Under the pieces are notes generated by a model. It was given only the letters and a program-made list of their open reading frames with translations, did no database searches and was not told the DNA's origin. A program made the translations under genes and the position numbers. 64,000 nt of DNA. It comes from Pseudomonadota bacterium (GTDB lineage Bacteria > Myxococcota_A > UBA9160 > SZUA-336). Where the stretch lies: contig QJZC01000038.1 of NCBI GenBank assembly GCA_003247575.1, positions 1-64,000 of the forward strand. Direction: 5' to 3'. Positions 42,619 to 51,949 of this stretch are shown here, one piece after another (the stretch's first letter is position 1; the number at the start of each line of letters is the position of its first letter).

Positions 42619-43920
42619 TCACTCGAAGCCGTAGGTCGCGCTCAAGAAGACACCAAAGGCGACGCCGTCCAGCCGGCTTCGGTCGAACTCGCCACCCACG
42701 ATCTGGCTGTTCTCGACGCTCGTAGAGTTTCCCCCCGAGAACTCCACCGCGAGACCGAAGATCCAGTCACCACGCCGTTGCGAGAGGCCGGCAGTGAAGA
42801 CGTGATCGAGCACCGTGGGAATCAGTGGGGTCATCTTGTCCCGCGGCACTGGATTCGGATGGAATGCATAGCCGATCCGGATCACGCGGTCGGCGCTGAG
42901 GCGCCGCTCGAGTCCGATCCGGAACGTGATTCCGTCCTTCCAATCCAGCGGGAAACGATCGCGCAGGGTCTGCCCTGCAAACAGCGGATTGGTCGCCCGG
43001 TCGAGACGAATCGGAATGTCGTCGAAAGCGCTCGACCAGTCGGTAACCAACACGTCGAATGACACCAACGTGCGTCCGAACTCGCGAGCAATGCCGAACC
43101 CGAGCGAGCGCGGGAAGTCGATTTCGAGCTTGGTATCGAACTTACTGTCGATTGGGTCCGGCCCCAAGCCGAACAGCTGGGCTCGCGTCTCCCCATCGAA
43201 CGAGACGTGAGTGCCGTGCGTGTACGCGATACCGAAGCTCAGGCGCTCCCCGACGTCTCCGCTCTGGTAATGCAGCGACAGCCCACCCGTCAGACCGAAG
43301 CCGTCCGCATCGAGATCCATGGTCGTGGGCAGTCCCGCATTCGGCCCGGTCTGAACGAAGAGCGGCGCGTCGAGCTCGACACGAGAGTAGGCGATCCCGA
43401 CGGTCGCGCCGACCGACCAGTTCTCGGAGACGCGGTACGCCAGTGCGGGCGTGGCCTTCAGGAACGCAAGCGAGGCCTCGTAGCGCGACTCGCCGATCAC
43501 CGGAGCATTCATTCGATACTCGGACGCGAATCCGCCGGGCGAGTAGACGCTGAAGCCGAGCGCGAGTCGCCCGTCGTCAGACTTCCGCACCCAGGTAAAC
43601 TCTGGAATCACGGCGGGGGCAAAAGGACCCCCAGAGCTGTTCTCTGGGTCGCTGTACTTGATGTCGAGCACGTAGGAGTCGAGCCGCAGCTCGAACAGGG
43701 TAGAAGCCGGCAAGCGAGCCATGGCCGCGGGATTGTCGATGATCACGGCACCGCTGTCCGCGAGTGCGATCGAGGCGCCGCCCCGCCCGGTAGAGGTCGC
43801 GCCGAACGAATCCCGCAGGATCCCGTCCGCGGCGACGGGGCTCGCGGCGCAGGCGACGCAGAGCGGAGCTAGCCGAATCCATCGAAAGGAGCCATGGGTC
43901 TCGATCGACGTGCAGCGCAT
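42619..43920 (-). CDS. FadL/TodX-family outer-membrane transporter (OMPP1)
   Basis: 433 residues. After a signal peptide (ACAASPVAA), the mature N-terminus begins DGILRDSFGATSTGRGGASI. This is followed by the hatch-domain signature ALADSGAVIIDNPAAMARLP, typical of FadL with its conserved Asn-Pro-Ala. The rest alternates short beta strands fitting a 14-strand barrel, including FSVYSPGGFASEYR and GIAYSRVELDAP. Such proteins let long-chain fatty acids or aromatic hydrocarbons diffuse through the outer membrane. The start is ATG at 43920. No fatty-acid or aromatic gene is adjacent; the Rieske/GST pair is 42 kb away. Confidence 0.92.
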   Translation of the reverse strand: MRCTSIETHGSFRWIRLAPLCVACAASPVAADGILRDSFGATSTGRGGASIALADSGAVIIDNPAAMARLPASTLFELRLDSYVLDIKYSDPENSSGGPFAPAVIPEFTWVRKSDDGRLALGFSVYSPGGFASEYRMNAPVIGESRYEASLAFLKATPALAYRVSENWSVGATVGIAYSRVELDAPLFVQTGPNAGLPTTMDLDADGFGLTGGLSLHYQSGDVGERLSFGIAYTHGTHVSFDGETRAQLFGLGPDPIDSKFDTKLEIDFPRSLGFGIAREFGRTLVSFDVLVTDWSSAFDDIPIRLDRATNPLFAGQTLRDRFPLDWKDGITFRIGLERRLSADRVIRIGYAFHPNPVPRDKMTPLIPTVLDHVFTAGLSQRRGDWIFGLAVEFSGGNSTSVENSQIVGGEFDRSRLDGVAFGVFLSATYGFE

Positions 43921-44084
43921 GACATTGCAGTCTTACACGCAATTGTGGCACGCGCACGAGGCGAAAGACCACGCCCCGAAATCCACCCGACACACGGGCA
44001 TCGAGACCAACCCACTTCCGTCCAGACCACTGTCACACTGATTCCTGTCACTCGCCGCGGCGTAGACGGAGTGCGACATCGAAA

Positions 44085-44885
44085 TCAACGCACGAGCAGG
44101 TAGCGCTCCAGAAACGCGCGTATCTCTGGCCATGGCCGTGGGCAGTCGTTGTGACCGCACCCCTCGAACACGACCAGCTGTGACTGCGCAGCGATCTGCG
44201 CGAGTCTCTCGCCGTGACGCAGCGGCACGAGTGAGTCGTTCTCCCCGTGCACCACGAGCACGGGCCCTGAGAACTCAGCCAAGCGAGCCTCGGTCTCGAA
44301 GCGTTCCATCACCAGGAAGCCCGGCACGAAGCGCTCCTTCGCCAGAGCCACCACACTGGTGAAGGTGGACTCGAGCACGAGTGCATCGAAGCGGCGCTCT
44401 GCGAGGAGCAGGCCGAGTGCCCCGCCGCCGAGCGAGCGACCGTAGCCGATCATGCGCGGGGCCTGCGCACCCGCCCGGGCTTCGATCCAGTCATAGGCCC
44501 TGGTCATCACCTCGCGAATGCTCGCTTCCGACGGCTTCCCACCCGAGCGGCCGTAGCCCGGATATTCCACCAGCGCGACGCCCACACCCCAGCTGCGCAC
44601 GACGCCGAAGGCGTCGCCCCAGTCGTCCACCAGCTCAGCATTCCCATGCGCATAGAGCAGAACGCTCGCTGGAGGCGCGCCATCGAGCGGCGGCAGCCAC
44701 CAGAGCTCCGTGCGCCCGGCCGAGGACTCGAGCCACACGGACTCCGCACCGACGGGAAGCCGAGGCTCACGCGGCTCGGGGGGCGCTGGGTACAGCATCG
44801 CGCGCTGGACTGGTCCGAGCATCAGACCGCCGACCACCCCGGCGAACGCAACCCCGACTCCCCGCGACCGGATCCACGACTTCAT
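44085..44885 (-). CDS. Membrane-anchored alpha/beta hydrolase (BEM46/ABHD13-like)
   Basis: 266 residues. One N-terminal hydrophobic segment (GVAFAGVVGGLMLGPVQ) anchors the protein. The hydrolase core has the oxyanion region LLYAHGNAELVDDW, VEYPGYGRSGGKPSE, the nucleophile elbow GYGRSLGGGALG (Ser), HGENDSLVPL (Asp) and EGCGHNDCP (His). The set matches the BEM46/ABHD13/YfhR group of serine hydrolases with an N-terminal anchor. Substrate unknown. ATG at 44885 is preferred; GTG at 44897 is also open. It lies 164 nt upstream of the FadL gene on the same strand. Confidence 0.85.
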   Translation of the reverse strand: MKSWIRSRGVGVAFAGVVGGLMLGPVQRAMLYPAPPEPREPRLPVGAESVWLESSAGRTELWWLPPLDGAPPASVLLYAHGNAELVDDWGDAFGVVRSWGVGVALVEYPGYGRSGGKPSEASIREVMTRAYDWIEARAGAQAPRMIGYGRSLGGGALGLLLAERRFDALVLESTFTSVVALAKERFVPGFLVMERFETEARLAEFSGPVLVVHGENDSLVPLRHGERLAQIAAQSQLVVFEGCGHNDCPRPWPEIRAFLERYLLVR

Positions 44886-45074
44886 GGCGATGCGCACGCT
44901 CCAACTTCAGCTTCGAGCTCGGCGGGTACCCGACGGCCAGCCAAATACATCGACCGCTTCGAAGGAGGCCCAGGGGAGACCTCGAGCGACTTCCATGAGG
45001 GAGCCGCGACTTCGAGGATAGAGCGACGAGAGAGCTGACTCGCGGATTCAACTTGCCGAGATTGCTGCGGAATC

Positions 45075-45151
45075 TGGCGCGCCCGGCACGACTCGAACGT
45101 GCGACCTTCAGGACCGCAACCTGACGCTCTATCCATCTGAGCTACGGGCGC
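45075..45151 (-). tRNA. tRNA-Arg (anticodon GCG)
   Basis: A complete 77-nt cloverleaf with encoded CCA. The acceptor stem GCGCCCG/CGGGCGC is perfect, D-arm GCTC/GAGC, anticodon stem TCAGG/CCTGA with loop TTGCGGT, and T-arm GCACG/CGTGC with loop TTCGAGT. The anticodon at 34-36 is GCG, reading CGC (and CGU by wobble). A20 in the D-loop supports arginine identity. Bacteria usually carry ACG (inosine-modified) for this box, so GCG is notable. Confidence 0.9.
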
Positions 45152-45166
45152 TTTGGAACTGCTTCC

Positions 45167-45218
45167 GATTCTTGCTTGCGACTCTTGCTTCTGACTCTTG
45201 CTTCTGACTCTTGCTTGC
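45167..45218. repeat. Four 13-nt tandem repeats between tRNA genes
   Basis: GATTCTTGCTTGC, GACTCTTGCTTCT, GACTCTTGCTTCT and GACTCTTGCTTGC run head to tail with no gap, ending before GACTG. They lie 16 nt upstream of the tRNA-Arg 5' end, inside the likely tRNA transcript or its promoter region. Confidence 0.88.
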
Positions 45219-45336
45219 GACTGTCCCCGGGCCGAATCATGACCGGGGGCTGGATCCACCGCGAGGAAGGCCGACCGTGGGCCGGCGGCGGCAGTGACCG
45301 GAGCTTAGCAAACTGTCCAAGATTCTGACGGAGATC

Positions 45337-45426
45337 TGGCGGAGAGAGAGGGATTCGAACCCTCGGTACCCTTGCGGGCACACACGCTTTCCAGGCGTGC
45401 ACCTTCGGCCACTCGGTCATCTCTCC
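45337..45426 (-). tRNA. tRNA-Ser (anticodon GGA)
   Basis: A 90-nt class II tRNA with a long variable arm and encoded CCA. Acceptor GGAGAGA/TCTCTCC, discriminator G73, anticodon stem CACGC/GCGTG with loop CTGGAAA, anticodon GGA reading UCC/UCU. The T-arm has GGTTCGAATCC. Confidence 0.95.
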
Positions 45427-45438
45427 CGGAAAAACGGG

Positions 45439-45528
<90 letters not shown>

Positions 45529-45712
45529 AACCGCCCGCCCAAACTAAAGAGCTGAGCCGCTCCCGGCAAGGGGGATCGATACTTCGGGCCATCTTTCTAC
45601 TCCGAGCGCCAACTCGGCCACGGCTGGGCTAGACTTCCGCCGGGCGTTTCCCGCCAAACGTCGAAGCCGCGCGAAACCGCCACCGGCACGAAGGTCCAGA
45701 TTGGGAGGAAGC

Positions 45713-46852
45713 GTGATTCGGCCTCGAGCGCTCTCCGCGAGCTTGCTCCTATGCATGCTCGCGTTCATCTCACTACCGGTCGTGCGGTTGCACGCCGAGG
45801 CTGCAGATCAGATCGACGAGGGTCCCGGTGTCATCGTCGTCGAGGCGGCCCGGCTCTCGTTCCCCTTGACCGTCGAGGCGCTCGGCAACGCGCGCGCGAA
45901 CGAATCGGTGGAGGTCCGCCCGCGCATCGCGCAGGCGGTGACGGCGATCCACTTCGAGGAAGGCCAGAAGGTCGCCGCCGGAGACGTCCTGATCGAGCTC
46001 GAGAACGCCGAGGCGCTGGCCACGGTCGCCGCCGCGCGCGCCGCCCTGGTCGATTCCGAGAGCCAGTTCGAGCGCGCGCAGCTACTGGTGAAGACGAAGG
46101 CGATGGCGACCTCCCAGCTGGAGCAGGTTGCCGCGCGGCGCGACGCCGATCGGGCAGCTCTGGCGGCTGCGCAGGCGCGCAAGAGCGACACGGTGATCCG
46201 CGCACCCTTTGCGGGCCGGGTCGGCCTGCGGCGGGTCAGCCTGGGAAGCCTCGTCTCGCCCGATACGGTGATTACGACGCTCGACGACACGGACACGATC
46301 AAGCTGGACTTCGATGTACCCGAGACGGCGCTCGGGCGCCTCGGTGTGGGGCTGCCGATCGTGGCGCGCAGCGCCGCTTGGCCCGATCAGACCTTCGAGG
46401 GCACCGTGACCACGATCGATACGCGTGTCGATCCAGTCAGCCGCACGGTGACCGTGCGCGCCAGCCTACCGAACCCCGGTGGCCTGCTGCGCCCCGGCAT
46501 GTTCCTGTCGGTCCAGCTGCTGCGGCGAGACGTCGTCGCGCTCGTGCTGCCCGAAGCCTGCATCGTGCCCGAGCAGAGCCGGCAATTCGTCTGGGTCGTC
46601 GGAGCGCAGAGCCAGGTCGCGCGCCGCGAGGTCCGCACCGGACGTCGCAGTCCCGGCGAGGTCGAGATCCTGGAGGGCCTCGAGCCCGGCGAACGGGTGA
46701 TCGTCGAAGGCACCCAGAAGGTGCGGGACGGGCAGTCGGTCCGGATCCTGAGAACACGTGAGCTGCGCTCGTCGAGCCCGCCCGAGTCGCTCCAGGACTC
46801 GGGGACCGGAGTCCCCGCTGGCGCAGGAACACCGCTCGGAGGCGGCGCGTGA
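45713..46852 (+). CDS. RND efflux periplasmic adaptor (MFP) subunit
   Basis: 379 residues. The N-terminal signal segment is SASLLLCMLAFISLPVV. The lipoyl/biotinyl-like halves are SVEVRPRIAQAVTAIHFEEG and DTVIRAPFAGRVGLRRVSLG, flanking a coiled-coil hairpin (about 95-150). The beta-barrel and membrane-proximal parts contain LPNPGGLLRPGMFLSVQLLRRD-like features, with VEGTQKVRDGQSVRIL near the end. It bridges the RND pump and an outer-membrane channel. GTG at 45713 follows GGGAGG. The pump GTG overlaps its stop by 4 nt. Confidence 0.92.
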   Translation: MIRPRALSASLLLCMLAFISLPVVRLHAEAADQIDEGPGVIVVEAARLSFPLTVEALGNARANESVEVRPRIAQAVTAIHFEEGQKVAAGDVLIELENAEALATVAAARAALVDSESQFERAQLLVKTKAMATSQLEQVAARRDADRAALAAAQARKSDTVIRAPFAGRVGLRRVSLGSLVSPDTVITTLDDTDTIKLDFDVPETALGRLGVGLPIVARSAAWPDQTFEGTVTTIDTRVDPVSRTVTVRASLPNPGGLLRPGMFLSVQLLRRDVVALVLPEACIVPEQSRQFVWVVGAQSQVARREVRTGRRSPGEVEILEGLEPGERVIVEGTQKVRDGQSVRILRTRELRSSSPPESLQDSGTGVPAGAGTPLGGGA

Positions 46853-49800
46853 TCCTCTCCGACGTATCCGTTCGGCGCCCGGTCTTCGCGAGCGTGCTGT
46901 CGCTGCTCCTGGTCATTCTCGGGCTGGCCGCGCTGTCGCAGCTGCCCGTGCGCCAGTATCCGGACATCGATCCGCCGGTCGTCACCATCGAGACCACCTA
47001 CCGCGGCGCCTCCGCAGAGGTGATCGAGACCAAGGTCACGCAAGTGATCGAAGACCGGATCTCGGGTCTCGAGGGGATCGAGAAGCTGACCTCGTCGAGT
47101 CGCGACGAGCGCTCGGACATTCGCGTCGAGTTCAGCCTGGATCGCAACGTGGACGAGGCAGCGAACGACATCCGCGACCGCGTATCGCGCGTGGTCGATC
47201 AGCTGCCCGAGGAGGCTGACGCACCCGAGATCGCCAAGGTGGACAACGACACTCAGGCCGTGATGTATCTGAACGTCACCTCCGATCGCATGTCCGGGCT
47301 CGAGATCACCGACTACGCCGAGCGATTCCTGGTGGACCGCTTCTCGACGGTTCCGGGCGTCGCGCGGGTGCGCATCTCGGGCGCACGGCGCTATGCCATG
47401 CGGGTCTGGCTGGATCGGGAGGCGCTCGCGGCACACGGCCTGACCGTCGCGGACGTCGAGTCGGCCTTGCGCTCCGAGAACGTCGAGCTTCCCGCCGGCC
47501 GCCTGGAATCCTCCGAGCGCGAGTTCACCCTGCGCACGAAGACCGGCTACCAGAGCGTCGAGGACTTCAGCCGCCTGGTCGTCGGCCGCGGCGGCGAAGG
47601 CCAGCTGGTGCGGCTCGCCTCCGTCGCCGACGTACGACTCGGCGCCGAGAACGAGCGCAGCCTGGCGCGCGCCAACACGATCCCGGCGGTCTCGCTCGGC
47701 ATCGAGCAGCTGTCGAAGGCGAATACGATCGAGGTCTCACGCGGAGTTCGCGCGGAAGCGGAGCGGGTGAGCAAGGACCTGCCCGAGGGCATGCGCATCG
47801 AGATCAACGTAGATCGAGCGGAGTTCATCGAAGCCTCGATGAACGAGGTCTACAAGTCGTTGTTCTTCGCGATCGCACTCGTCTTGATCGTGATCTACCT
47901 GTTCCTCGGCAACCTGCGCGCGACCCTGATCCCAGCCGTGGTCGTGCCGGTGTCCGTGATCGCAACCTTCATGGTGATGGCCGCGCTCGGCTTCACCATC
48001 AACACCCTGACCTTGCTCGGCCTCGTGCTGGCCATCGGCTTGGTCGTCGACGATGCGATCGTGGTGCTCGAGAACATCTATCGTCGCATCGAGGACGGTC
48101 AGCCGCCGCTGCTGGCAGCGCTCGAGGGCTCCAAAGAGATTGCGGTCGCCGTCATCGCCACCACCCTGGTGCTGGTCGCCGTCTTCCTCCCGCTCTCGTA
48201 CATCCAGGGCGAGATCGGCCGTCTGTTCGGCGAGTTCGGCATCACGTTGGCGGCCGCGGTGATCTTCTCGAGTGTGGTCGCCCTCACCCTGTCCCCGATG
48301 ATGGGATCGCGGCTGCTAAAGCCGCCCTCGAAGACCTCGGACAAGGGTTTGCGCATCACCGAGCGCGTGGACCAGGCTCTACAGTCGCTCGCAGAGCGAT
48401 ACCGGAAGCTGCTGCGCTCGACCATCTCACGCCCGGGAGGCGCGGTTGCCGGAACGCTCGCGCTCACCGCGCTGGCCGGCCTGCTGCTCTGGTCGCTTCC
48501 CCGCGAGTACGCGCCCAAGGAGGATCGCGGCATCTTCAATGCGCTGCTGCGCGCCCCCGAGGGTGCCAGCTTCGGGTACACGAGTGGCTACGCCGAGCAA
48601 ATGGAAGAACGCATCATGCGCGAGGTCGGCGACGGCCCGGTGCTGCGCATGCTGTTGCGGCTGCCGGGACGCTTCGGAACGACCGGCGAGGTCAACTCTG
48701 CACGTGCAATCGTCATTCTGCGCAACTGGGACGACCGCGACGAGAGCGCCGAGTCGGTCGCACGCCGACTGCGACAAGAGCTCGCGCAGCTCCCCGGCGT
48801 GCGCGTGTCGCTGAACACTCCCCAAAGCTTGGGCATTCGCGGGGACGGGCGCCCGGTCAAGCTCGTGCTCGGCGGGCCCGACTACCCCGAGCTCAAGCGC
48901 TGGCGCGACCAGATGCTGGCCGCCATCGCAGAGATGCCAGAGCTCGAGGACCCCGACAGCGACTACCAGGAACGCAAGCCGCAGCTCAACATCCAGGTAG
49001 ACCGCGACCGTGCCGCTGCGCTCGGCGTGTCGCTCTTGAGCATCGGCCGCACGCTCGAGACGATGCTGGGCTCGCGCATCGTCACCACTTACGTGGACCG
49101 CGGCCGCGAATACAACGTGATCCTCCAGGGGGAGACCCAGGATCGATCGAGTCCGAACGATCTCACCAACCTGTACGTTCGCTCGGATGACAGCAACCAG
49201 CTGATTCCGCTCGCCAACCTGGTCAGCCTGAGCGAGGAGGCCGGTCCCGACGAGCTGCGCCGCTTCGACCGCATGCGCGCGATCTCGATCGAGGCGGGTC
49301 TCGGTGAGGGCGTCAGCCTGGGCATGGCCGTCGCCGCGCTCGGAGAGAAAGCCCGCGAAATCCTTCCACCGAGCGCGCGCATCGGCTGGGACGGAGAATC
49401 GCGCGAATACCTCGAGTCGGGAAGCAGCCTCTACATCACCTTCGGTCTCGCCTTGCTGATCGTGTTCTTGGTGCTGGCCGCGCAGTTCGAGAGCTTCGTG
49501 CATCCAGTGGTCATTCTGATCACGGTCCCACTCGCACTCACGGGTGCGCTGCTCGGCCTCTGGGTCTATGGAGGGAGCATCAACGTCTTCAGCCAGATCG
49601 GCGCGATCCTGTTGATCGGCCTCGCCGCCAAGAATGGGGTGCTGATCGTGGAGTTCGCAAACCAGCTGCGCGATCGCGGCTATGCCTTCGAGGAAGCCCT
49701 GATCGAGGCGTCGGTCATTCGACTGCGACCGATCTTGATGACCAGCGCGTCGACCACCTTCGGCGCGCTTCCCCTGCTCCTGGCGAGTGGAGCCGGAGCG

Positions 49801-50016
49801 GAGACGCGCCAACCGATCGGCATCGTCGTCGTGTTCGGGGTCGCGCTGTCCGCGCTGCTGACCCTGTTCGTGGTACCCGCGCTGTACCAGCTCGTTGCGC
49901 GCCATACGCGCTCGCCCGAACACACCTCTCGACTGATCGAGCAGGTCGCCGCACGCTTCGGCGGGCAGCAAGCCGGCGCCGGCGAGGCAGGAGCTTCCGG
50001 AACCCGCGCGCAGTAG
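46849..50016 (+). CDS. RND efflux pump, HAE1/AcrB family
   Basis: 1055 residues, standard for AcrB-type pumps. SVRRPVFASVLSLLLVI begins segment 1, followed by the porter signature RQYPDIDPPVVTIETTYRGA. The proton-relay segment GLVLAIGLVVDDAIVVLENI holds the paired Asp residues. The C-terminal half has GGSINVFSQIGAILLIGLAAKNGVLIVEFA, written here in part as IGLAAKNGVLIVEFAN. It exports drugs, solvents or lipids with proton uptake. GTG at 46849 overlaps the adaptor stop. No outer-membrane TolC-like gene or regulator lies in this operon, so the channel must come from elsewhere. Confidence 0.95.
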   Translation: MILSDVSVRRPVFASVLSLLLVILGLAALSQLPVRQYPDIDPPVVTIETTYRGASAEVIETKVTQVIEDRISGLEGIEKLTSSSRDERSDIRVEFSLDRNVDEAANDIRDRVSRVVDQLPEEADAPEIAKVDNDTQAVMYLNVTSDRMSGLEITDYAERFLVDRFSTVPGVARVRISGARRYAMRVWLDREALAAHGLTVADVESALRSENVELPAGRLESSEREFTLRTKTGYQSVEDFSRLVVGRGGEGQLVRLASVADVRLGAENERSLARANTIPAVSLGIEQLSKANTIEVSRGVRAEAERVSKDLPEGMRIEINVDRAEFIEASMNEVYKSLFFAIALVLIVIYLFLGNLRATLIPAVVVPVSVIATFMVMAALGFTINTLTLLGLVLAIGLVVDDAIVVLENIYRRIEDGQPPLLAALEGSKEIAVAVIATTLVLVAVFLPLSYIQGEIGRLFGEFGITLAAAVIFSSVVALTLSPMMGSRLLKPPSKTSDKGLRITERVDQALQSLAERYRKLLRSTISRPGGAVAGTLALTALAGLLLWSLPREYAPKEDRGIFNALLRAPEGASFGYTSGYAEQMEERIMREVGDGPVLRMLLRLPGRFGTTGEVNSARAIVILRNWDDRDESAESVARRLRQELAQLPGVRVSLNTPQSLGIRGDGRPVKLVLGGPDYPELKRWRDQMLAAIAEMPELEDPDSDYQERKPQLNIQVDRDRAAALGVSLLSIGRTLETMLGSRIVTTYVDRGREYNVILQGETQDRSSPNDLTNLYVRSDDSNQLIPLANLVSLSEEAGPDELRRFDRMRAISIEAGLGEGVSLGMAVAALGEKAREILPPSARIGWDGESREYLESGSSLYITFGLALLIVFLVLAAQFESFVHPVVILITVPLALTGALLGLWVYGGSINVFSQIGAILLIGLAAKNGVLIVEFANQLRDRGYAFEEALIEASVIRLRPILMTSASTTFGALPLLLASGAGAETRQPIGIVVVFGVALSALLTLFVVPALYQLVARHTRSPEHTSRLIEQVAARFGGQQAGAGEAGASGTRAQ

Positions 50017-50078
50017 ACCAGACCGGCAGCAAGGCCGTCCCCCTCACATACCCGTGGTGCAGAGGCGTGGCGCGGAGG

Positions 50079-50498
50079 TCAGGGGGAGAGCAGCTCTTCT
50101 TCGTTGATCTCGAGCCGCGGCAGCTGAATCACATCGGGCACCACGTCGTAGTCCCGGATCGAGGCGATCGTGCAGCGGCGGCCATCTACGATCAGCTTGT
50201 CGCCGCGGTAGTCGCAGAGCTGGCCGCCGCGACCCTCGACCAAGAGATCCTCGGCGAAGCGCAGACCATCGCAGTCGGCGAAGACCTCGATCACGATGCC
50301 CTTCGGCCCATAGTCGATCAAGATCGTGCGTGCATCGAGAGTTCGGTAGCCACCGATCGCCGCCAGAGGCACGCAGCGACCCGAGGGCTGACGCAGGGCG
50401 ACGTCCGGTGGGCCTCCTGGACGTGGAATCCCCTCGCACGCCAAGGTCAGACTACCTATCCCCAAGAGCAAGCCCAATCGCGAGATCCAAGTCTTCAT
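50079..50498 (-). CDS. Small lipoprotein, DUF6491-like
   Basis: 139 residues. The signal ends in GSLTLACEG, a lipobox. The mature domain has CVPLAAIGGYRTLDARTILI, then FADCDGLRFAEDLLVEG, LCDYRGDKLIVDGRRC and TIASIRDYD. The spaced cysteines and the leading catalogue of short strands match DUF6491, a small family of unknown function. ATG at 50498 fits the signal peptide; the frame opens at 50636. It is the last gene of the minus-strand group that begins with the zinc-ribbon gene at 54065. Confidence 0.68.
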   Translation of the reverse strand: MKTWISRLGLLLGIGSLTLACEGIPRPGGPPDVALRQPSGRCVPLAAIGGYRTLDARTILIDYGPKGIVIEVFADCDGLRFAEDLLVEGRGGQLCDYRGDKLIVDGRRCTIASIRDYDVVPDVIQLPRLEINEEELLSP

Positions 50499-50636
50499 AT
50501 GCTTCGAGAGCCTCTCTCCAGCCATTCTGCCATCCACGTCCGCTCCACACGATGTCCATTCGTCCGCGCAGATCCACCAGCACACTTCCGCCAGCACAGA
50601 TCGACCCGCAAAGAGCTTCCCCGCACGGCTCCCCAC

Positions 50637-51860
50637 TCAGAGCGAGTTCGCAATTTTGTGTAGACCTTGCACCTTCTCGATGAAACTCTCCGCGGTCGGA
50701 CTCTCTTCCTCTCGCATCCAAGCGGCCACGGAGTCTTGCGTCAAGCCCGCTCCGCGCGCCAGCTGCTGGTAGAGCTCGGCCGGCGCGAGCTCCAGCCAGC
50801 CGGGGTGCCGCTGGCGGACGCGCTCCAGCACCGCTTGCCGTTCCGCTTCGAGCAGCTGGTCACGAAGTCCCTGTCGCCAGAAGAAACGCCCTGCGGCTTC
50901 CACGTGCTCCATGAGGCTGCGCCGCGCCACGCTCGGATCGGGCAAGCGCGCGCCGAAGCGCTGCGAGATCCAGAGTAGCCAGGCCACGATCAGCACGGCG
51001 AGTGTCACGAGGATGCGCCAGGTGTTCGACAGCACCACCAGCCACGGGCTCCCGATCCGCTCCGACCCGACGAACCAGATCGGCAGCCCGCTCTGCAGCA
51101 GCTCTCCACGCCGCGAGATCGCCTGCAGTCCGAGCAGCCGCACCACGAACTCACCGTGGTCGCGTTCCCCGATCGAGGCGTTCTCCAGGAAGAGGTCATC
51201 CGTCAGCGCGGTCACGAATCCCCTGCCCTCCTCCAACTCGACCACGTGCAGGCCGAACTCAGACCCGACCGAGAGATTGAGCTGGCGCTCGGGAACCGCC
51301 CAGTACTGGCTCGCACGTAGCTCGACCGAGAGCGCGCCACCTTCGCGCTCGGCAAAGATCGCCTGCGTCTCGGCGCGCAGGTCCGCCGCGACGCCCTCGT
51401 TCGGATACGCCTCGAGCCCCAGCTCGGAGAAGAACGTGTCGAGCTCCAGCTCCTGCTGCTCGCCGGGCGATGAAGCAACGACCAACGCATGTCCGCCCGC
51501 CCGCACCCACGCCAGGACCTTCTGGGCGCGCTCGGGCGGCCACGCAACGTCGCCGGCGGAAAACAGGACGGTCGCATCCGGCGGGGGTGGCCACGGCAGG
51601 CCCGAGACGTCGCGAAACCGGCGCACCTCGAACCCGGCACGCCGCAGCAGCCGCTGCGCGGCCAGATAGGGATTGCCGATCGCCTCCGCCTTGGGCGGCA
51701 ACTCGCGGCGAACGGTCGTGCGCTCGCACCCCCAGAAGAATACCCCCGCCAGAGTCGCGATCATCAGAAGCGCCATGGCCCAACTGATCCACGGACCGGA
51801 CGCGGGCGCGAGCTCCGAGGCGCCCGACGCGTCTGGTCTCGGCACAGGCGTAGGTTTCAT
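50637..51860 (-). CDS. DUF4350-domain membrane protein
   Basis: 407 residues. One membrane segment lies near the N-terminus (WAMALLMIATLAGVFFWGC) and a second in the middle (ILVTLAVLIVAWLLWISQRF). Between them is a Rossmann-like DUF4350 region with NPYLAAQRLLRRAGFEV and VLAWVRAGGHALVVASSP. The C-terminal cytoplasmic part is helical (HVEAAGRFFWRQGLRDQLLE). DUF4350 proteins commonly sit with MoxR ATPase and DUF58 genes; those are absent here. ATG at 51860 or GTG at 51866 starts the gene. Function unknown. Confidence 0.8.
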   Translation of the reverse strand: MKPTPVPRPDASGASELAPASGPWISWAMALLMIATLAGVFFWGCERTTVRRELPPKAEAIGNPYLAAQRLLRRAGFEVRRFRDVSGLPWPPPPDATVLFSAGDVAWPPERAQKVLAWVRAGGHALVVASSPGEQQELELDTFFSELGLEAYPNEGVAADLRAETQAIFAEREGGALSVELRASQYWAVPERQLNLSVGSEFGLHVVELEEGRGFVTALTDDLFLENASIGERDHGEFVVRLLGLQAISRRGELLQSGLPIWFVGSERIGSPWLVVLSNTWRILVTLAVLIVAWLLWISQRFGARLPDPSVARRSLMEHVEAAGRFFWRQGLRDQLLEAERQAVLERVRQRHPGWLELAPAELYQQLARGAGLTQDSVAAWMREEESPTAESFIEKVQGLHKIANSL

Positions 51861-51949
51861 GCCCACGGGTTCGCGGCGCGTTGGTAAGACTCGTGCATGG
51901 ACTCAGCGTGCGCCGAAGCCTTCGCGGAAGCAAGCACACCGAGCCGAGC

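Noticed and set aside
48427..49971. A 514-residue minus-strand frame.
   Set aside because: Antisense to the RND pump; no recognisable feature.
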